A stretch of DNA of 12,275 bases from contig JAFTCS010000020.1 of assembly GCA_017454565.1 (NCBI GenBank), forward strand, positions 1 to 12,275, given 5' to 3'. The translations under genes and the position numbers were made by a program. Source of the DNA: Clostridia bacterium. GTDB lineage: Bacteria > Bacillota > Clostridia > Oscillospirales > Acutalibacteraceae. How positions within the stretch are numbered: position 1 is the first letter of the stretch; every line of letters begins with the position of its first letter. The notes under the pieces were generated by a model that did not search any database, had not been told where the DNA came from, and was given only the letters and a program-made list of their open reading frames with translations. Below are positions 1-6,647 of the stretch, one piece after another.

Positions 1-1136
1 AAACTGTCTGCTCCGTTGTTGCTCTGATTGACATTAACAGGATAAGTGACCCTGTTAAGTCCGTTCAGTTCATAGTCTGAGTAATAATCGTAGATGGATG
101 ATTTCAGATAAAGTGTATTTTCATTTTCTGTAAAGCTGCCCTTACTTACAGGCACCACATCACTATTTTTTCCGGCTCCTGCGTCACGAACATCTCCGAG
201 TTTGCCCCAGTAGCCGCCTCTGTCCTGATACTCATAATAAACTATCGAATCGCCTGAATCAGCAAAGAATACAGGTTCATCATAATCCGGAATTGCCGTG
301 CTTATTGTGCCATCGCCATATCTGGCCGTATCTGTATTGGTTGGATTTTCCCATGCTGTAAAACGAATATTGGTATACTTTGAGGTATCATCAATATCAG
401 CATACCAGACATCGGTTCCGGGCATCTTCCTCATAACGCCGTTCTTTGAACCGCCGCTTCCGTAAGTATAATAGTATACACTGCCGTTTTTATAAGGAAT
501 ATTTGTGCACTGGGTATTCTTTACTTTATGAACCGTATTCGGATCTCCCTGACTGTTATCATTGTCATGACTATATCTGAGTGCCGAAAGACTCGCATCG
601 AAGTACACTCTCTTCATGCCTGCCGGAACCGGAGGAACTGCCGCAGGATCTACAGACGTATCCGAATAAGAAAGGTTATACACCTTTTTGTTGTCGATGG
701 TACTCGTACCGCTGCCGTCCCAATAAAAATACTTTCCTGCCGAATTGACTGCTGACAGATTGATATCTGACATAGCAGTACGTTTATAGTCGGCTGATTT
801 GATAGTATCCCAGTTATTGCTGTTAGCAAAGCCGAACTTGTGGTCGGTGTTATTCCAACTGGAGCAGTCCCACTCATAAACATCAGTGCCGCTCACCTTT
901 GTGCCGGACTTCATACTGCCCCAACTATCGACAAACAGGTAAACCTTGCCATCCCAATCGGATTTATTTTCAAAATTGGAAATATCCAGATACAGATGCT
1001 TTGCCTTAACTTCAATATCAGCAGCCTTTACCCTTTGCAAGCCGCTCAAACCCGAAGGAAGCGCTGCAAAGACCAGAATCAGCGACATCACCAACGCTAA
1101 AACTATATACAGTCTCCTCTTTACAACTCTGCTCAT
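1..1136 (-). CDS. Large secreted modular surface protein, carbohydrate-binding-like modules (N-terminal part, cut by window edge)
   Basis: An open frame on the minus strand begins at ATG 1136 and runs off the window without a stop, giving 378 residues. AAAGGAG at 1146-1152 lies 9 bases upstream. Residues 1-39 are a long signal peptide: a basic start (MSRVVKRR), a hydrophobic core at about 9-27, and likely cleavage near VKAA. Two related modules follow, at about 46-112 and 176-272. Each has an aromatic beta-strand entry (HLYLDI, KRVYFD), a later Met then GTDV followed by Y or W, and a closing strand with aromatics and Asn. This resembles the layout of starch-binding CBM25/26 modules, but that assignment is inference. 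Residues 341-360 (YDYYSDYELNG core) recall the start of fibro-slime-type domains in clostridial adhesins, a weaker call. The C-terminal domains and any sortase or dockerin signal lie outside the window. A substrate-binding or adhesin role is likely but unproven. It has its own strong promoter. Confidence 0.85.
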   Translation of the reverse strand, partial: MSRVVKRRLYIVLALVMSLILVFAALPSGLSGLQRVKAADIEVKAKHLYLDISNFENKSDWDGKVYLFVDSWGSMKSGTKVSGTDVYEWDCSSWNNTDHKFGFANSNNWDTIKSADYKRTAMSDINLSAVNSAGKYFYWDGSGTSTIDNKKVYNLSYSDTSVDPAAVPPVPAGMKRVYFDASLSALRYSHDNDNSQGDPNTVHKVKNTQCTNIPYKNGSVYYYTYGSGGSKNGVMRKMPGTDVWYADIDDTSKYTNIRFTAWENPTNTDTARYGDGTISTAIPDYDEPVFFADSGDSIVYYEYQDRGGYWGKLGDVRDAGAGKNSDVVPVSKGSFTENENTLYLKSSIYDYYSDYELNGLNRVTYPVNVNQSNNGADS

Positions 1137-1231
1137 GGCAATTAACTCCTTTACGCTGAGATTAATATACTGCAATAACATCCGTAGAACATATACAAAA
1201 GTTATCAATCCTAAAGAAAAAATCTGCTGTC

Positions 1232-1260
1232 ATTGTATCATTTTATTTCACTTTTGTCAA
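1232..1260 (-). promoter_or_regulatory. Sigma-A promoter of the secreted modular protein
   Basis: On the minus strand, TTGACA (1260-1255) is followed after exactly 17 bases by TACAAT (1237-1232). A TGA immediately before the -10 makes it an extended -10. This is the best promoter match in the window. It leaves a leader of roughly 90 bases before ATG 1136. Confidence 0.75.
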
Positions 1261-1275
1261 TGCGTTTATGTCGTT

Positions 1276-1287
1276 TTTGTTAACAAA
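1276..1287. repeat. Perfect 12-bp palindrome upstream of a promoter (possible operator)
   Basis: TTTGTTAACAAA is a perfect palindrome lying 15 bases upstream of the -35 box of the minus-strand promoter at 1232-1260. That is a usual position for an activator site. The surroundings are AT-rich, so chance is possible. No known regulator consensus was recognised. Confidence 0.3.
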
Positions 1288-1351
1288 TTCCAAGTTTTTC
1301 TATTTTTTTGTATATTAAGCACAATTCCAGTGGTTACACTTATCCGTATAG

Positions 1352-1386
1352 CACAATCAATAAAAAGCCGTCAGGAACGGTTTTTT
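1352..1386 (-). terminator. Rho-independent terminator overlapping the queH stop
   Basis: On the minus strand the queH end reads AAAAACCGTTCCTGACGG followed by CTTTTTATTG. CCGT pairs with ACGG and the flanking A and T runs extend the stem past a one-base bulge, giving a short hairpin with a T tract. The stop codon TGA (1373-1371) lies within the hairpin. The stem is short, so confidence is moderate. Confidence 0.5.
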
Positions 1387-1988
1387 GCTGCTTTTGAATA
1401 TACACATCCACAGTAATCCTGACGGTAAAGGCAATATTGTGCAGAAAGCTCTATGGAACGCTTATAGCCTCCGTTCTTCTTGAAATCAGAAAAAAGGTAA
1501 GGTATTCCGGTTTTTTCACTTATTTCTCGGCCTATGGCATTGAGTACGGCGCTGTCTTTCAGCGGGCTGATAGAAAGCGTAGTGGTAAAATAGTCAAAGT
1601 TTCCTTTTCGGGCGGCGGCGGCGGCTTCATTCAGACGCAGCCGATAGCATTTGTGACAGCGTTCGCCCCTCTCAGGCTCATTTTCAAGCCCTTTCGCCAT
1701 ATCAAAAAATTCCTGCGGGTCATATCTGCCCTCAAGAATATTCACCTGAGGGCACATTTCACTGACGAGCCTTTTAAGCTCCTCTACCCTGTGGCGGTAT
1801 TCCTGTTCGGGAAAAATATTCGGATTATAAAAGAACACCGTTATGTCAAAATATTCCGCCAGATACTCCAGAACATAGCTGCTGCATGGCGCGCAGCAGG
1901 CATGAAGCAGCAGCTTTGGGCGGCTGCCGCTTTCCTTTATTTCCCTCAGAGTTTTCTCAAGCACAAGCTTATAGTTGACTTTATTCAT
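1371..1988 (-). CDS. queH: Epoxyqueuosine reductase QueH
   Basis: A 205-residue protein of the QueH (DUF208) family. QueH catalyses the last step of queuosine synthesis, reducing epoxyqueuosine to queuosine in the wobble position of GUN-anticodon tRNAs. It replaces the cobalamin-dependent QueG in many Firmicutes. The family's cysteine pattern is present: HACCAPC (C31, C32, C35) after the first strand, CHKC (C111, C114), and a C-terminal YRQxYCGC segment (C186, C193, C195). These are the expected iron-sulfur and metal ligands. The start was set at ATG 1988. The open frame extends 20 codons further, but that stretch lies inside the upstream gene and does not resemble the family. The ATG overlaps the end of the upstream HAD gene (ATGAATAA), with no strong ribosome-binding site, so translational coupling is likely. 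Confidence 0.93.
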   Translation of the reverse strand: MNKVNYKLVLEKTLREIKESGSRPKLLLHACCAPCSSYVLEYLAEYFDITVFFYNPNIFPEQEYRHRVEELKRLVSEMCPQVNILEGRYDPQEFFDMAKGLENEPERGERCHKCYRLRLNEAAAAARKGNFDYFTTTLSISPLKDSAVLNAIGREISEKTGIPYLFSDFKKNGGYKRSIELSAQYCLYRQDYCGCVYSKAAKNRS

Positions 1989-2649
1989 TCCGTTCACCCG
2001 CAGCAATGGCAATAATATCCTCAGGAGACGACACCACCTCAGAAGCACCAGCCGACCTCAGCTCTTCCTCACTGCGGAAACCCCAGTTTACTCCGCAAAA
2101 GCGCACTCCTGCATTCTGTGCGGTAAAGACGTCCACATTGCTGTCGCCTATGTACAGCACTTCATCACGCCCGACGCCAAGCAAAGAAATAATTCCGTTT
2201 ACTCCGTCAGGCGCAGGCTTGATATCGCACTCCTCGCGCTTGCCCCAGACCTCGGCAAAATTATGCTTCGGGAAGAGTGTGCTGACTATCTTCTTTGAAA
2301 AACCGTCCGGCTTGTTGGAGTTTACCGCATACCTCACACCTATCCCAGTCAGCCGGTCGAGCATCTGCGGTATACCCTCGTACGGGCGGGTATTGTCAAG
2401 ACAATGCTCCGTGTAATATGCCGAAAACTCAGCAAGCAGCTTTTCCTTGGATTCCGGGCTGAGTTTTTCTTTGCCGCCGGCAGCCCTGTCAGCTAAAATC
2501 GAAACTCCGTTGCCCACCATTTTGCGGTAGCTCTCTACCGGGTGTCCCGGAAAGCCGACGGTTCCCAGAGCGTAGTTCATAGCACCCGCAAGGTCTGCAA
2601 GAGAATTTACCAGTGTTCCGTCCAGATCAAAAATACAAAGCTTTATCAT
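1981..2649 (-). CDS. HAD-family phosphatase, phosphoglycolate phosphatase-like
   Basis: A 222-residue cytoplasmic HAD hydrolase of subfamily I, with an alpha-helical cap at about residues 16-85. All four motifs are intact: DLDGT with nucleophile D8 and acid/base D10, the motif II Ser in NSNKP (S111), Lys in KPAPDG (K144), and GDSNVD with metal-binding D169 and D173. Length and motif spacing match the Gph/PgmB/PpaX group, so it dephosphorylates a small phosphorylated metabolite, but the substrate cannot be read from sequence. AAAGGAAAGG at about 2659-2668 lies roughly 9 bases before ATG 2649. Its end overlaps queH by 8 bases, so the two are co-transcribed. A role in clearing a queuosine-pathway product is possible but has no direct support. 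Confidence 0.9.
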   Translation of the reverse strand: MIKLCIFDLDGTLVNSLADLAGAMNYALGTVGFPGHPVESYRKMVGNGVSILADRAAGGKEKLSPESKEKLLAEFSAYYTEHCLDNTRPYEGIPQMLDRLTGIGVRYAVNSNKPDGFSKKIVSTLFPKHNFAEVWGKREECDIKPAPDGVNGIISLLGVGRDEVLYIGDSNVDVFTAQNAGVRFCGVNWGFRSEEELRSAGASEVVSSPEDIIAIAAGERNE

Positions 2650-2702
2650 TTTCTTTTTCCTTTCCTTTATAAAGATTTGTCCCGCCTGTGTTTACTGAAA
2701 AC

Positions 2703-2738
2703 AACAGGGGAAAATCAGATGATCTCCCCCGGCCTGTT
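2703..2738 (-). terminator. Possible weak terminator after the 626-residue membrane protein
   Basis: On the minus strand AACAGG (2738-2733) pairs with CCTGTT (2708-2703), with a further GGA/TCC pairing inside, followed by GTTTTCAG. The stop codon TAA lies in the left arm. The stem is interrupted and the T run short, so read-through into the HAD-queH pair 87 bases downstream is plausible. Confidence 0.3.
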
Positions 2739-4617
2739 ACTTCTTTTTAATTGTAGTTTTCTGCTTTTTTACGGTTGTAAGTCCACTCTTTGAACCCGGC
2801 AGACCGTGTGAGCTGCTGCCTCCTCCGATAGCCGTAACCGGCAGCGGCTTGTTTTTGACTATAAATATCAGAACTATGGCTATAATCACAAAAATGCCCG
2901 AAATTATCGAGAAGAATATGATATCCGACATATTCGGTGAGGTGACGCTGAACTCCACGTCAATTTCCGTGCCGGTGAGCTGCATGGAGACTGCCCCGTC
3001 CTCGGTCTTTGAAAGGTCGGCATGTTCATTGACCTCTCCCGATCTGAACGAAAAACTCTTCACGATGTCGCCGCTCTGAGCCGCTATCTTGTAAAATACA
3101 GGAGTTTCGGCATTCTTGCCTATCATCACCGATGAAAGATCAAGATGATCCTTATAGTGCTTCATGGTGCGCAGCGTCATGAACTGACCCTCGCTGGAGA
3201 ACTTTGTGGTATTCTTGCCGCTGAATATCTTGGTGAAAGTCTCGTTCAGCGCTTCGGGCGTACCGCTGGCAGTGTAGGTGCACATACACTCATTGTTTAT
3301 CACCGACTGTACTGCGCCAAAGCCTAAATGCTCCATGTAAGACTTTGCGTATTCCGATGCCTCGTCTCCGCCTGCACCACGGTCATATTTCAGAGTAACC
3401 GTCTTTCTCAGGTTGTCATCCTCAAGCGGAACGGTCTCTATCTCAACAGACGCAGCCTTGTACTGCTTACCGTCGTTGATCCTCAGTTTCATGTAGGAGC
3501 CGCCATATTTTATTGCCGACATTTTGCCGTACTGGTTCTCTTCCAGAAAATCACCGGCTATTTTCCAGACGCCGTCCTCATAAAGCTGACACTCGCTCAG
3601 TTCGGTCGTACCCGACACGGAATAAAGATATTCCACAGGCACATTGGTGCTGTTGTTGCCTATATAGTTTGAGAAATCCAGCTCTTCATTATAGGCGTTC
3701 TGCTCTGCAAGTATGGTGCTGCCTACGGACTTGTCCATGTAATCGACCTCGCCGTACTCGGTGTGGAGCAGCTTCTGGGTGTAGCTTCTCATCTGGCTCT
3801 GGTCAAGATTCTTGAACCTGACGGTATAATTGTAGGAATTGTTTGAGATAGGCCACTCCGCAGACGAAGCGGAAGGAGTATTCTCAGTGAAGTATTTTCT
3901 TATGTTTTCGCTGTCGCTGTCAAAGGTAGACTGGGCGATAGTAAAGATAATGGTGCGGTCATAGTAAATTTTCGTGTCGTCATAGTTGCCCTTTTTCTTG
4001 ACTGTCTCTATCCTGATGCGCTGCAGAGGATAGCCGTCCAGACAGTTTACAGAGATCACCGGATCAGAGCTCTGGGTATCGTCATTCAGCGACACCGAAG
4101 CCTTATCCTCCTGCACCTTGAAGTCCAGTCCGCTGAAGCCCTCGCTCTTGGCGCCCTGAGCTATCCAGTCGGTAAGCAGCTTTTCACTGCTGAAGTTCTC
4201 CTCAAGCTTCCAGCCCTGAGTCATAATGGTATTCGGGTGTGAAAAGGACACCAGCGACTGTGCGCCAAGTATGCGGCTGGTTTTCTCTATGTATTCCTGC
4301 TTTGATTCAAAGGAAAGCTCAAAGCTGTACTGAATGTCGCCTCCGGAATAGCCCTTTGAAGGCGTAAGGGCGTTCGGACAGTATTTCTGGACCACCTTCT
4401 CAAGATTAGTCTCCGATTCCGAGCCGGTCTTGATAACGCTCTGCGGGAAGGTCATTACCATGGTGCGCTTTCCCACAAAGGAATCATCCACCGTCAGAGA
4501 GGTCTTGATATCTACCTTTTCTTCGGTCTGGCTGCGGCAGGCTGTAATGGAAAGCACTGCAAGCAGCATAACGGCCGCAAGTATTATTGCGCTGATCTTT
4601 TTTGACAAAGTCACCAC
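2737..4617 (-). CDS. Lipoprotein with C-terminal membrane helix, function unknown
   Basis: A 626-residue envelope protein I do not recognise. Residues 1-26 form a lipoprotein signal peptide with lipobox ITAC, so C27 is the predicted lipidated residue. Residues about 28-565 form a large extracytoplasmic region rich in beta-type and Ser/Thr/Asn sequence without a motif I can name. Residues 566-587 are a strong transmembrane helix, followed by a 39-residue Gly/Ser- and Lys-rich basic tail ending in KKK, which predicts a cytoplasmic C-terminus. The protein would thus be held in the membrane at both ends. The start is unusual because no ATG is available. GTG at 4617 overlaps the ribosome-binding site (AGGA 4622-4619), GTG at 4614 sits 4 bases after it, and TTG at 4608 sits 10 bases after it. 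TTG 4608 gives a cleaner signal peptide (MSKKIS) and is a serious candidate. A sigma-A promoter lies just upstream. Confidence 0.85.
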   Translation of the reverse strand: MVTLSKKISAIILAAVMLLAVLSITACRSQTEEKVDIKTSLTVDDSFVGKRTMVMTFPQSVIKTGSESETNLEKVVQKYCPNALTPSKGYSGGDIQYSFELSFESKQEYIEKTSRILGAQSLVSFSHPNTIMTQGWKLEENFSSEKLLTDWIAQGAKSEGFSGLDFKVQEDKASVSLNDDTQSSDPVISVNCLDGYPLQRIRIETVKKKGNYDDTKIYYDRTIIFTIAQSTFDSDSENIRKYFTENTPSASSAEWPISNNSYNYTVRFKNLDQSQMRSYTQKLLHTEYGEVDYMDKSVGSTILAEQNAYNEELDFSNYIGNNSTNVPVEYLYSVSGTTELSECQLYEDGVWKIAGDFLEENQYGKMSAIKYGGSYMKLRINDGKQYKAASVEIETVPLEDDNLRKTVTLKYDRGAGGDEASEYAKSYMEHLGFGAVQSVINNECMCTYTASGTPEALNETFTKIFSGKNTTKFSSEGQFMTLRTMKHYKDHLDLSSVMIGKNAETPVFYKIAAQSGDIVKSFSFRSGEVNEHADLSKTEDGAVSMQLTGTEIDVEFSVTSPNMSDIIFFSIISGIFVIIAIVLIFIVKNKPLPVTAIGGGSSSHGLPGSKSGLTTVKKQKTTIKKK

Positions 4618-4643
4618 TTCCTGTTGTTTTACTCATCATATCT

Positions 4644-4672
4644 ATTTTACTATTTTATATATATAATGTAAA
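4644..4672 (-). promoter_or_regulatory. Sigma-A promoter of the dual-anchored lipoprotein
   Basis: On the minus strand TTTACA (4672-4667) is followed after 17 bases by TAAAAT (4649-4644); each hexamer matches consensus at five of six positions. It leaves a short leader of about 20 bases that carries AGGAAG before the non-ATG start. Confidence 0.65.
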
Positions 4673-4726
4673 GAGTTTTCTTGCTGATTTTACAATACCA
4701 TTTTTTACATCCGGAAATCCCTACAT

Positions 4727-4744
4727 TATAATATGAATATTATA
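4727..4744. repeat. AT-only inverted repeat
   Basis: TATAATAT and ATATTATA are 8-bp arms separated by GA. The sequence lies in the AT-rich gap between the M23 gene end and the promoter at 4644-4672. No other feature supports a role, and it may be chance in AT-rich DNA. Confidence 0.25.
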
Positions 4745-4793
4745 TAATTCTGCAAGGCAATATTCCTATCAAACTGTCATAGCCGACAGCGCC

Positions 4794-4828
4794 GGTCACA
4801 TCCTGCCGCTTTTTTGCAGAATGTGACC
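4794..4828 (-). terminator. Strong inverted repeat downstream of the M23 peptidase gene (terminator-like, no T tract)
   Basis: GGTCACATCCTGC (4794-4806) and GCAGAATGTGACC (4816-4828) form a 13-bp stem with one G-T/A-C position and a 9-base loop. It begins 22 bases past the M23 stop. On the minus strand it is followed by a GC-rich stretch and not by a T run, so it is not a standard intrinsic terminator. It could stabilise the 3' end of the M23 message or pause polymerase. Confidence 0.45.
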
Positions 4829-4850
4829 GTGTGTTTCCGTTCACAAATTC

Positions 4851-5627
4851 TCATTTGGAAAGGTTTTCATCAAAAAGACTCATAGGGTCAATATATTTGT
4901 CCCCGTTTATCGCTTCCATGTGAATGTGAGGCTCATCAAGCTGCTCACAGGGCACACTGCCCACATAGCCTATCACCGTACCTGCGTCAATATGATCTCC
5001 TTTTTTCACAACCGGCTTGCCGCTGAGTCCACAGTAGCGCACCGTACAGCCGCTCTGGGATATAATAATAGTATTTCCGTAAAGCGGGTCGTCGGTTACA
5101 TCCATGACAGTGCCCTCACTGACAGCCCGCACCGCAGCGCCCTGTTTAGCCTTGATGTCTATACCCTTGTGTGCCCGCCAGTCAGCCGTAGTCTTTGAAT
5201 AGACCGGCTTGGTAATGCTGAAGGGCTTCACCACATCACCGCCCTCGACCGGAAAATACACCTTTGGAACGGCTTTTTCAATTTCCGTATTTTTCTCTGG
5301 CGGTTTTGAAGTCACAGTGCCGACGGAGCTTTCCGGTTCCTGAGCACTGCTGTTTTTTTCAGGTTCGGAGCTTTCCTGCGGAGCCGAACTTTCTGTTTCG
5401 ATTGTATCATTCTTTTCGTAGCTTTCACCGCTTACGTCATTGGCTGTCTGCAGCTCACTGCCGGAGCTTTCCTGCGGAGCGCTGTCAATATCCGCGGCAA
5501 CACTGCCGTAAGTAGTCCATGCGGCAGCCGCCACTGTCACAATACAAACGGCAAGAGCAATATAAAAGCCGGCATTACTTTTTGCGCCCTTTGACTTATT
5601 TTCCTCGTTTTTCTTTCGGTTTCTCAT
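4851..5627 (-). CDS. Membrane-anchored M23 (LytM) peptidase, SpoIIQ-like
   Basis: A 258-residue bitopic protein. It has a basic cytoplasmic start (residues 1-19), a single membrane helix at about 20-40, a low-complexity Ser/Glu/Pro linker at about 46-115, and a C-terminal LytM domain at about 122-250. M23 zinc ligands are present: H153 and D157 in HKGIDI, and H236 (with H234) in HIHME. The domain should therefore be metal-binding and able to cut peptidoglycan cross-bridges, unlike degenerate members. One N-terminal helix, a linker and one LytM domain is the layout of SpoIIQ, the forespore engulfment-channel protein, but it is shared by other cell-wall hydrolases, so sporulation is inference. 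The start was set at ATG 5627 because GGAGG (5640-5636) lies 8 bases upstream; the in-frame GTG at 5636 overlaps that site. The linker contains a repeated SAPQESS segment. Confidence 0.9.
   Translation of the reverse strand: MRNRKKNEENKSKGAKSNAGFYIALAVCIVTVAAAAWTTYGSVAADIDSAPQESSGSELQTANDVSGESYEKNDTIETESSAPQESSEPEKNSSAQEPESSVGTVTSKPPEKNTEIEKAVPKVYFPVEGGDVVKPFSITKPVYSKTTADWRAHKGIDIKAKQGAAVRAVSEGTVMDVTDDPLYGNTIIISQSGCTVRYCGLSGKPVVKKGDHIDAGTVIGYVGSVPCEQLDEPHIHMEAINGDKYIDPMSLFDENLSK
5366..5480 (-). repeat. 19-bp direct repeat encoding SAPQESS in the M23 linker
   Basis: CGGAGCTTTCCTGCGGAGC occurs at 5366-5384 and again, identically, at 5462-5480. Both copies are read in the same frame and encode SAPQESS in the linker between membrane helix and LytM domain. 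Identity at the DNA level suggests recent duplication of linker sequence. Confidence 0.8.
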
Positions 5628-5645
5628 ATTATGCACCTCCGTTTT

Positions 5646-5674
5646 TAGTATTGCACCGAAACGGATACTTATTC
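5646..5674 (-). promoter_or_regulatory. Candidate promoter of the M23 gene, resembling a forespore sigma (F/G) site
   Basis: On the minus strand GAATA (5674-5670) is followed after 17 bases by AATACTA (5652-5646), one base from the sigma-G -10 form CATACTA. It sits a few bases upstream of the ribosome-binding site. No good sigma-A promoter was found in this gap. The match is short and the spacing close to the start codon, so this is a suggestion only. Confidence 0.25.
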
Positions 5675-5761
5675 ACGGGAATGCATTTGCAAAAAGATAA
5701 AAAGGCCGGATTCTTATCAGTGAAGCAATATTCAGAAATCAGGGCACTTCAAACCGAGGTG

Positions 5762-5793
5762 TAAAAAAGGACACGACAAAAAAGCCGTGTCCT
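5762..5793 (-). terminator. Rho-independent terminator of the Ser/Glu-rich lipoprotein
   Basis: On the minus strand AGGACACG (5793-5786) pairs perfectly with CGTGTCCT (5775-5768) around a 10-base loop and runs straight into TTTTTT. It lies about 30 bases past the stop at 5823. This is a textbook intrinsic terminator and separates the lipoprotein gene from the M23 gene. Confidence 0.85.
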
Positions 5794-5822
5794 GAAATGA
5801 CAACCTTTTAAAGCTATATGTA

Positions 5823-6443
5823 TTATTTCTCGGAAAGAGTATACTTCTTGCCGTCCTGAACAGCAACATAGGTCTTTGTACCGGTAATCATAGTATCCTC
5901 TGTGGTCTTTGATGTACCTGTGCCGCCCTTCTTGAACAGAACGTTGAACTTAGCGTCTACAAAAGCCTCACCGTCATCAGCAAACTTAGACACTGTGCAG
6001 CTGAATACTCCGTCACCCTCGCTCTTTACTTCAGGGCTGGCACTCTTGTCGTTGCTGTCTGTGATCTTGAAAACTACCTCCTGAGCATCCCAGTCTGTGG
6101 GCATTTCAACAGTAAGAACTGCAAGAACATCCTCATCTGAACCGCCGGGAGCCTCCTCGGACTCTTCCTTAGACTCTTCCTTAGATTCCTCTTCTGATTT
6201 CTCCTCCTCAGAAGATTCCTCAACCTCAGACTTTTCTTCCTTAGATTCGTCACTCGTAGAAACAGTGCTTTCAACGGATGATTCATCCTCTGTGTGCTTC
6301 TTGATCTCGCCAACCCGCTCAAGTGAGCCGTCGTCATTTACTTTATAATAATACGACTTACCCACGCATCCTGTCAGAAGAGCCGTTGATGTTACTGCCA
6401 AAGCAAGAGCCGCAATAATTGCTGTTATCTGTCTGCGTTTCAT
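5823..6443 (-). CDS. Small lipoprotein with Ser/Glu-rich linker, function unknown
   Basis: A 206-residue predicted lipoprotein. The signal peptide (basic MKRRQ, hydrophobic core) ends in lipobox LTGC, so C26 is the lipidated residue. Residues about 51-99 are a highly acidic Ser/Glu/Lys linker with KEES-type repeats. Residues about 103-206 form a compact C-terminal domain with alternating hydrophobic strands (VEMPTDWD, VVFKITDS) that looks like a beta-sandwich, with no catalytic motif I can recognise. The linker probably projects this domain away from the membrane into or through the wall. GGAGG (6456-6452) lies 8 bases before ATG 6443. It is monocistronic, with its own promoter at 6505-6532 and a strong terminator at 5762-5793. 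Confidence 0.88.
   Translation of the reverse strand: MKRRQITAIIAALALAVTSTALLTGCVGKSYYYKVNDDGSLERVGEIKKHTEDESSVESTVSTSDESKEEKSEVEESSEEEKSEEESKEESKEESEEAPGGSDEDVLAVLTVEMPTDWDAQEVVFKITDSNDKSASPEVKSEGDGVFSCTVSKFADDGEAFVDAKFNVLFKKGGTGTSKTTEDTMITGTKTYVAVQDGKKYTLSEK
6161..6184 (-). repeat. Tandem 12-bp repeat in the acidic linker
   Basis: ACTCTTCCTTAG occurs twice back to back (6161-6172 and 6173-6184). On the coding strand it encodes successive KEES-type units of the lipoprotein's Ser/Glu linker, and is probably prone to length change by slippage. Confidence 0.75.
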
Positions 6444-6504
6444 TTACAATACCTCCGTTTATATTATGATCTGACTTTAATACTCATATCATACACTATA
6501 TATA

Positions 6505-6532
6505 ATTATACACTTTCAGAGAAATTTTTCAA
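6505..6532 (-). promoter_or_regulatory. Sigma-A promoter of the Ser/Glu-rich lipoprotein
   Basis: On the minus strand TTGAAA (6532-6527) is followed after 16 bases by a perfect TATAAT (6510-6505). The leader to ATG 6443 is about 55 bases and carries GGAGG. Confidence 0.7.
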
Positions 6533-6590
6533 TATATTTTTTTAATAATTTTAAAAAATTGTTTATTTTGACCATTGTTTTTACAATGTA

Positions 6591-6618
6591 TTTCCGAAAG
6601 ACACAAAAATTTCGGAAA
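6591..6618. repeat. Perfect 9-bp inverted repeat in the divergent gap (possible operator)
   Basis: TTTCCGAAA (6591-6599) and TTTCGGAAA (6610-6618) are perfect reverse complements separated by 10 bases. The repeat sits between two divergent promoters, about 60 bases upstream of the leftward -35 and 29 bases upstream of the rightward -35. No T run follows on either strand, so an operator is likelier than a terminator. The rest of the 6444-6818 gap is AT-rich with no visible gene. Confidence 0.4.
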
Positions 6619-6647
6619 ATGAGGTTTATTCTGTAACACTGTTGCTA

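Noticed and set aside
528..1416. Plus-strand open frames of 75-156 codons opposite the secreted protein and its promoter region
   Set aside because: They are antisense to a continuous 378-codon frame with signal peptide, ribosome-binding site and promoter. Their composition is not protein-like.
1437..2015. Long plus-strand open frame (192 codons) opposite queH
   Set aside because: It is antisense to a clearly recognised QueH with all family cysteines. It lacks a ribosome-binding site and any family signature.
2659..2695. Possible promoter (TAAACA, 17 bases, TATAAA) just before the HAD-queH pair
   Set aside because: It would place the transcription start on or within the ribosome-binding site of the HAD gene, leaving no usable leader. 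Read-through from upstream is likelier.
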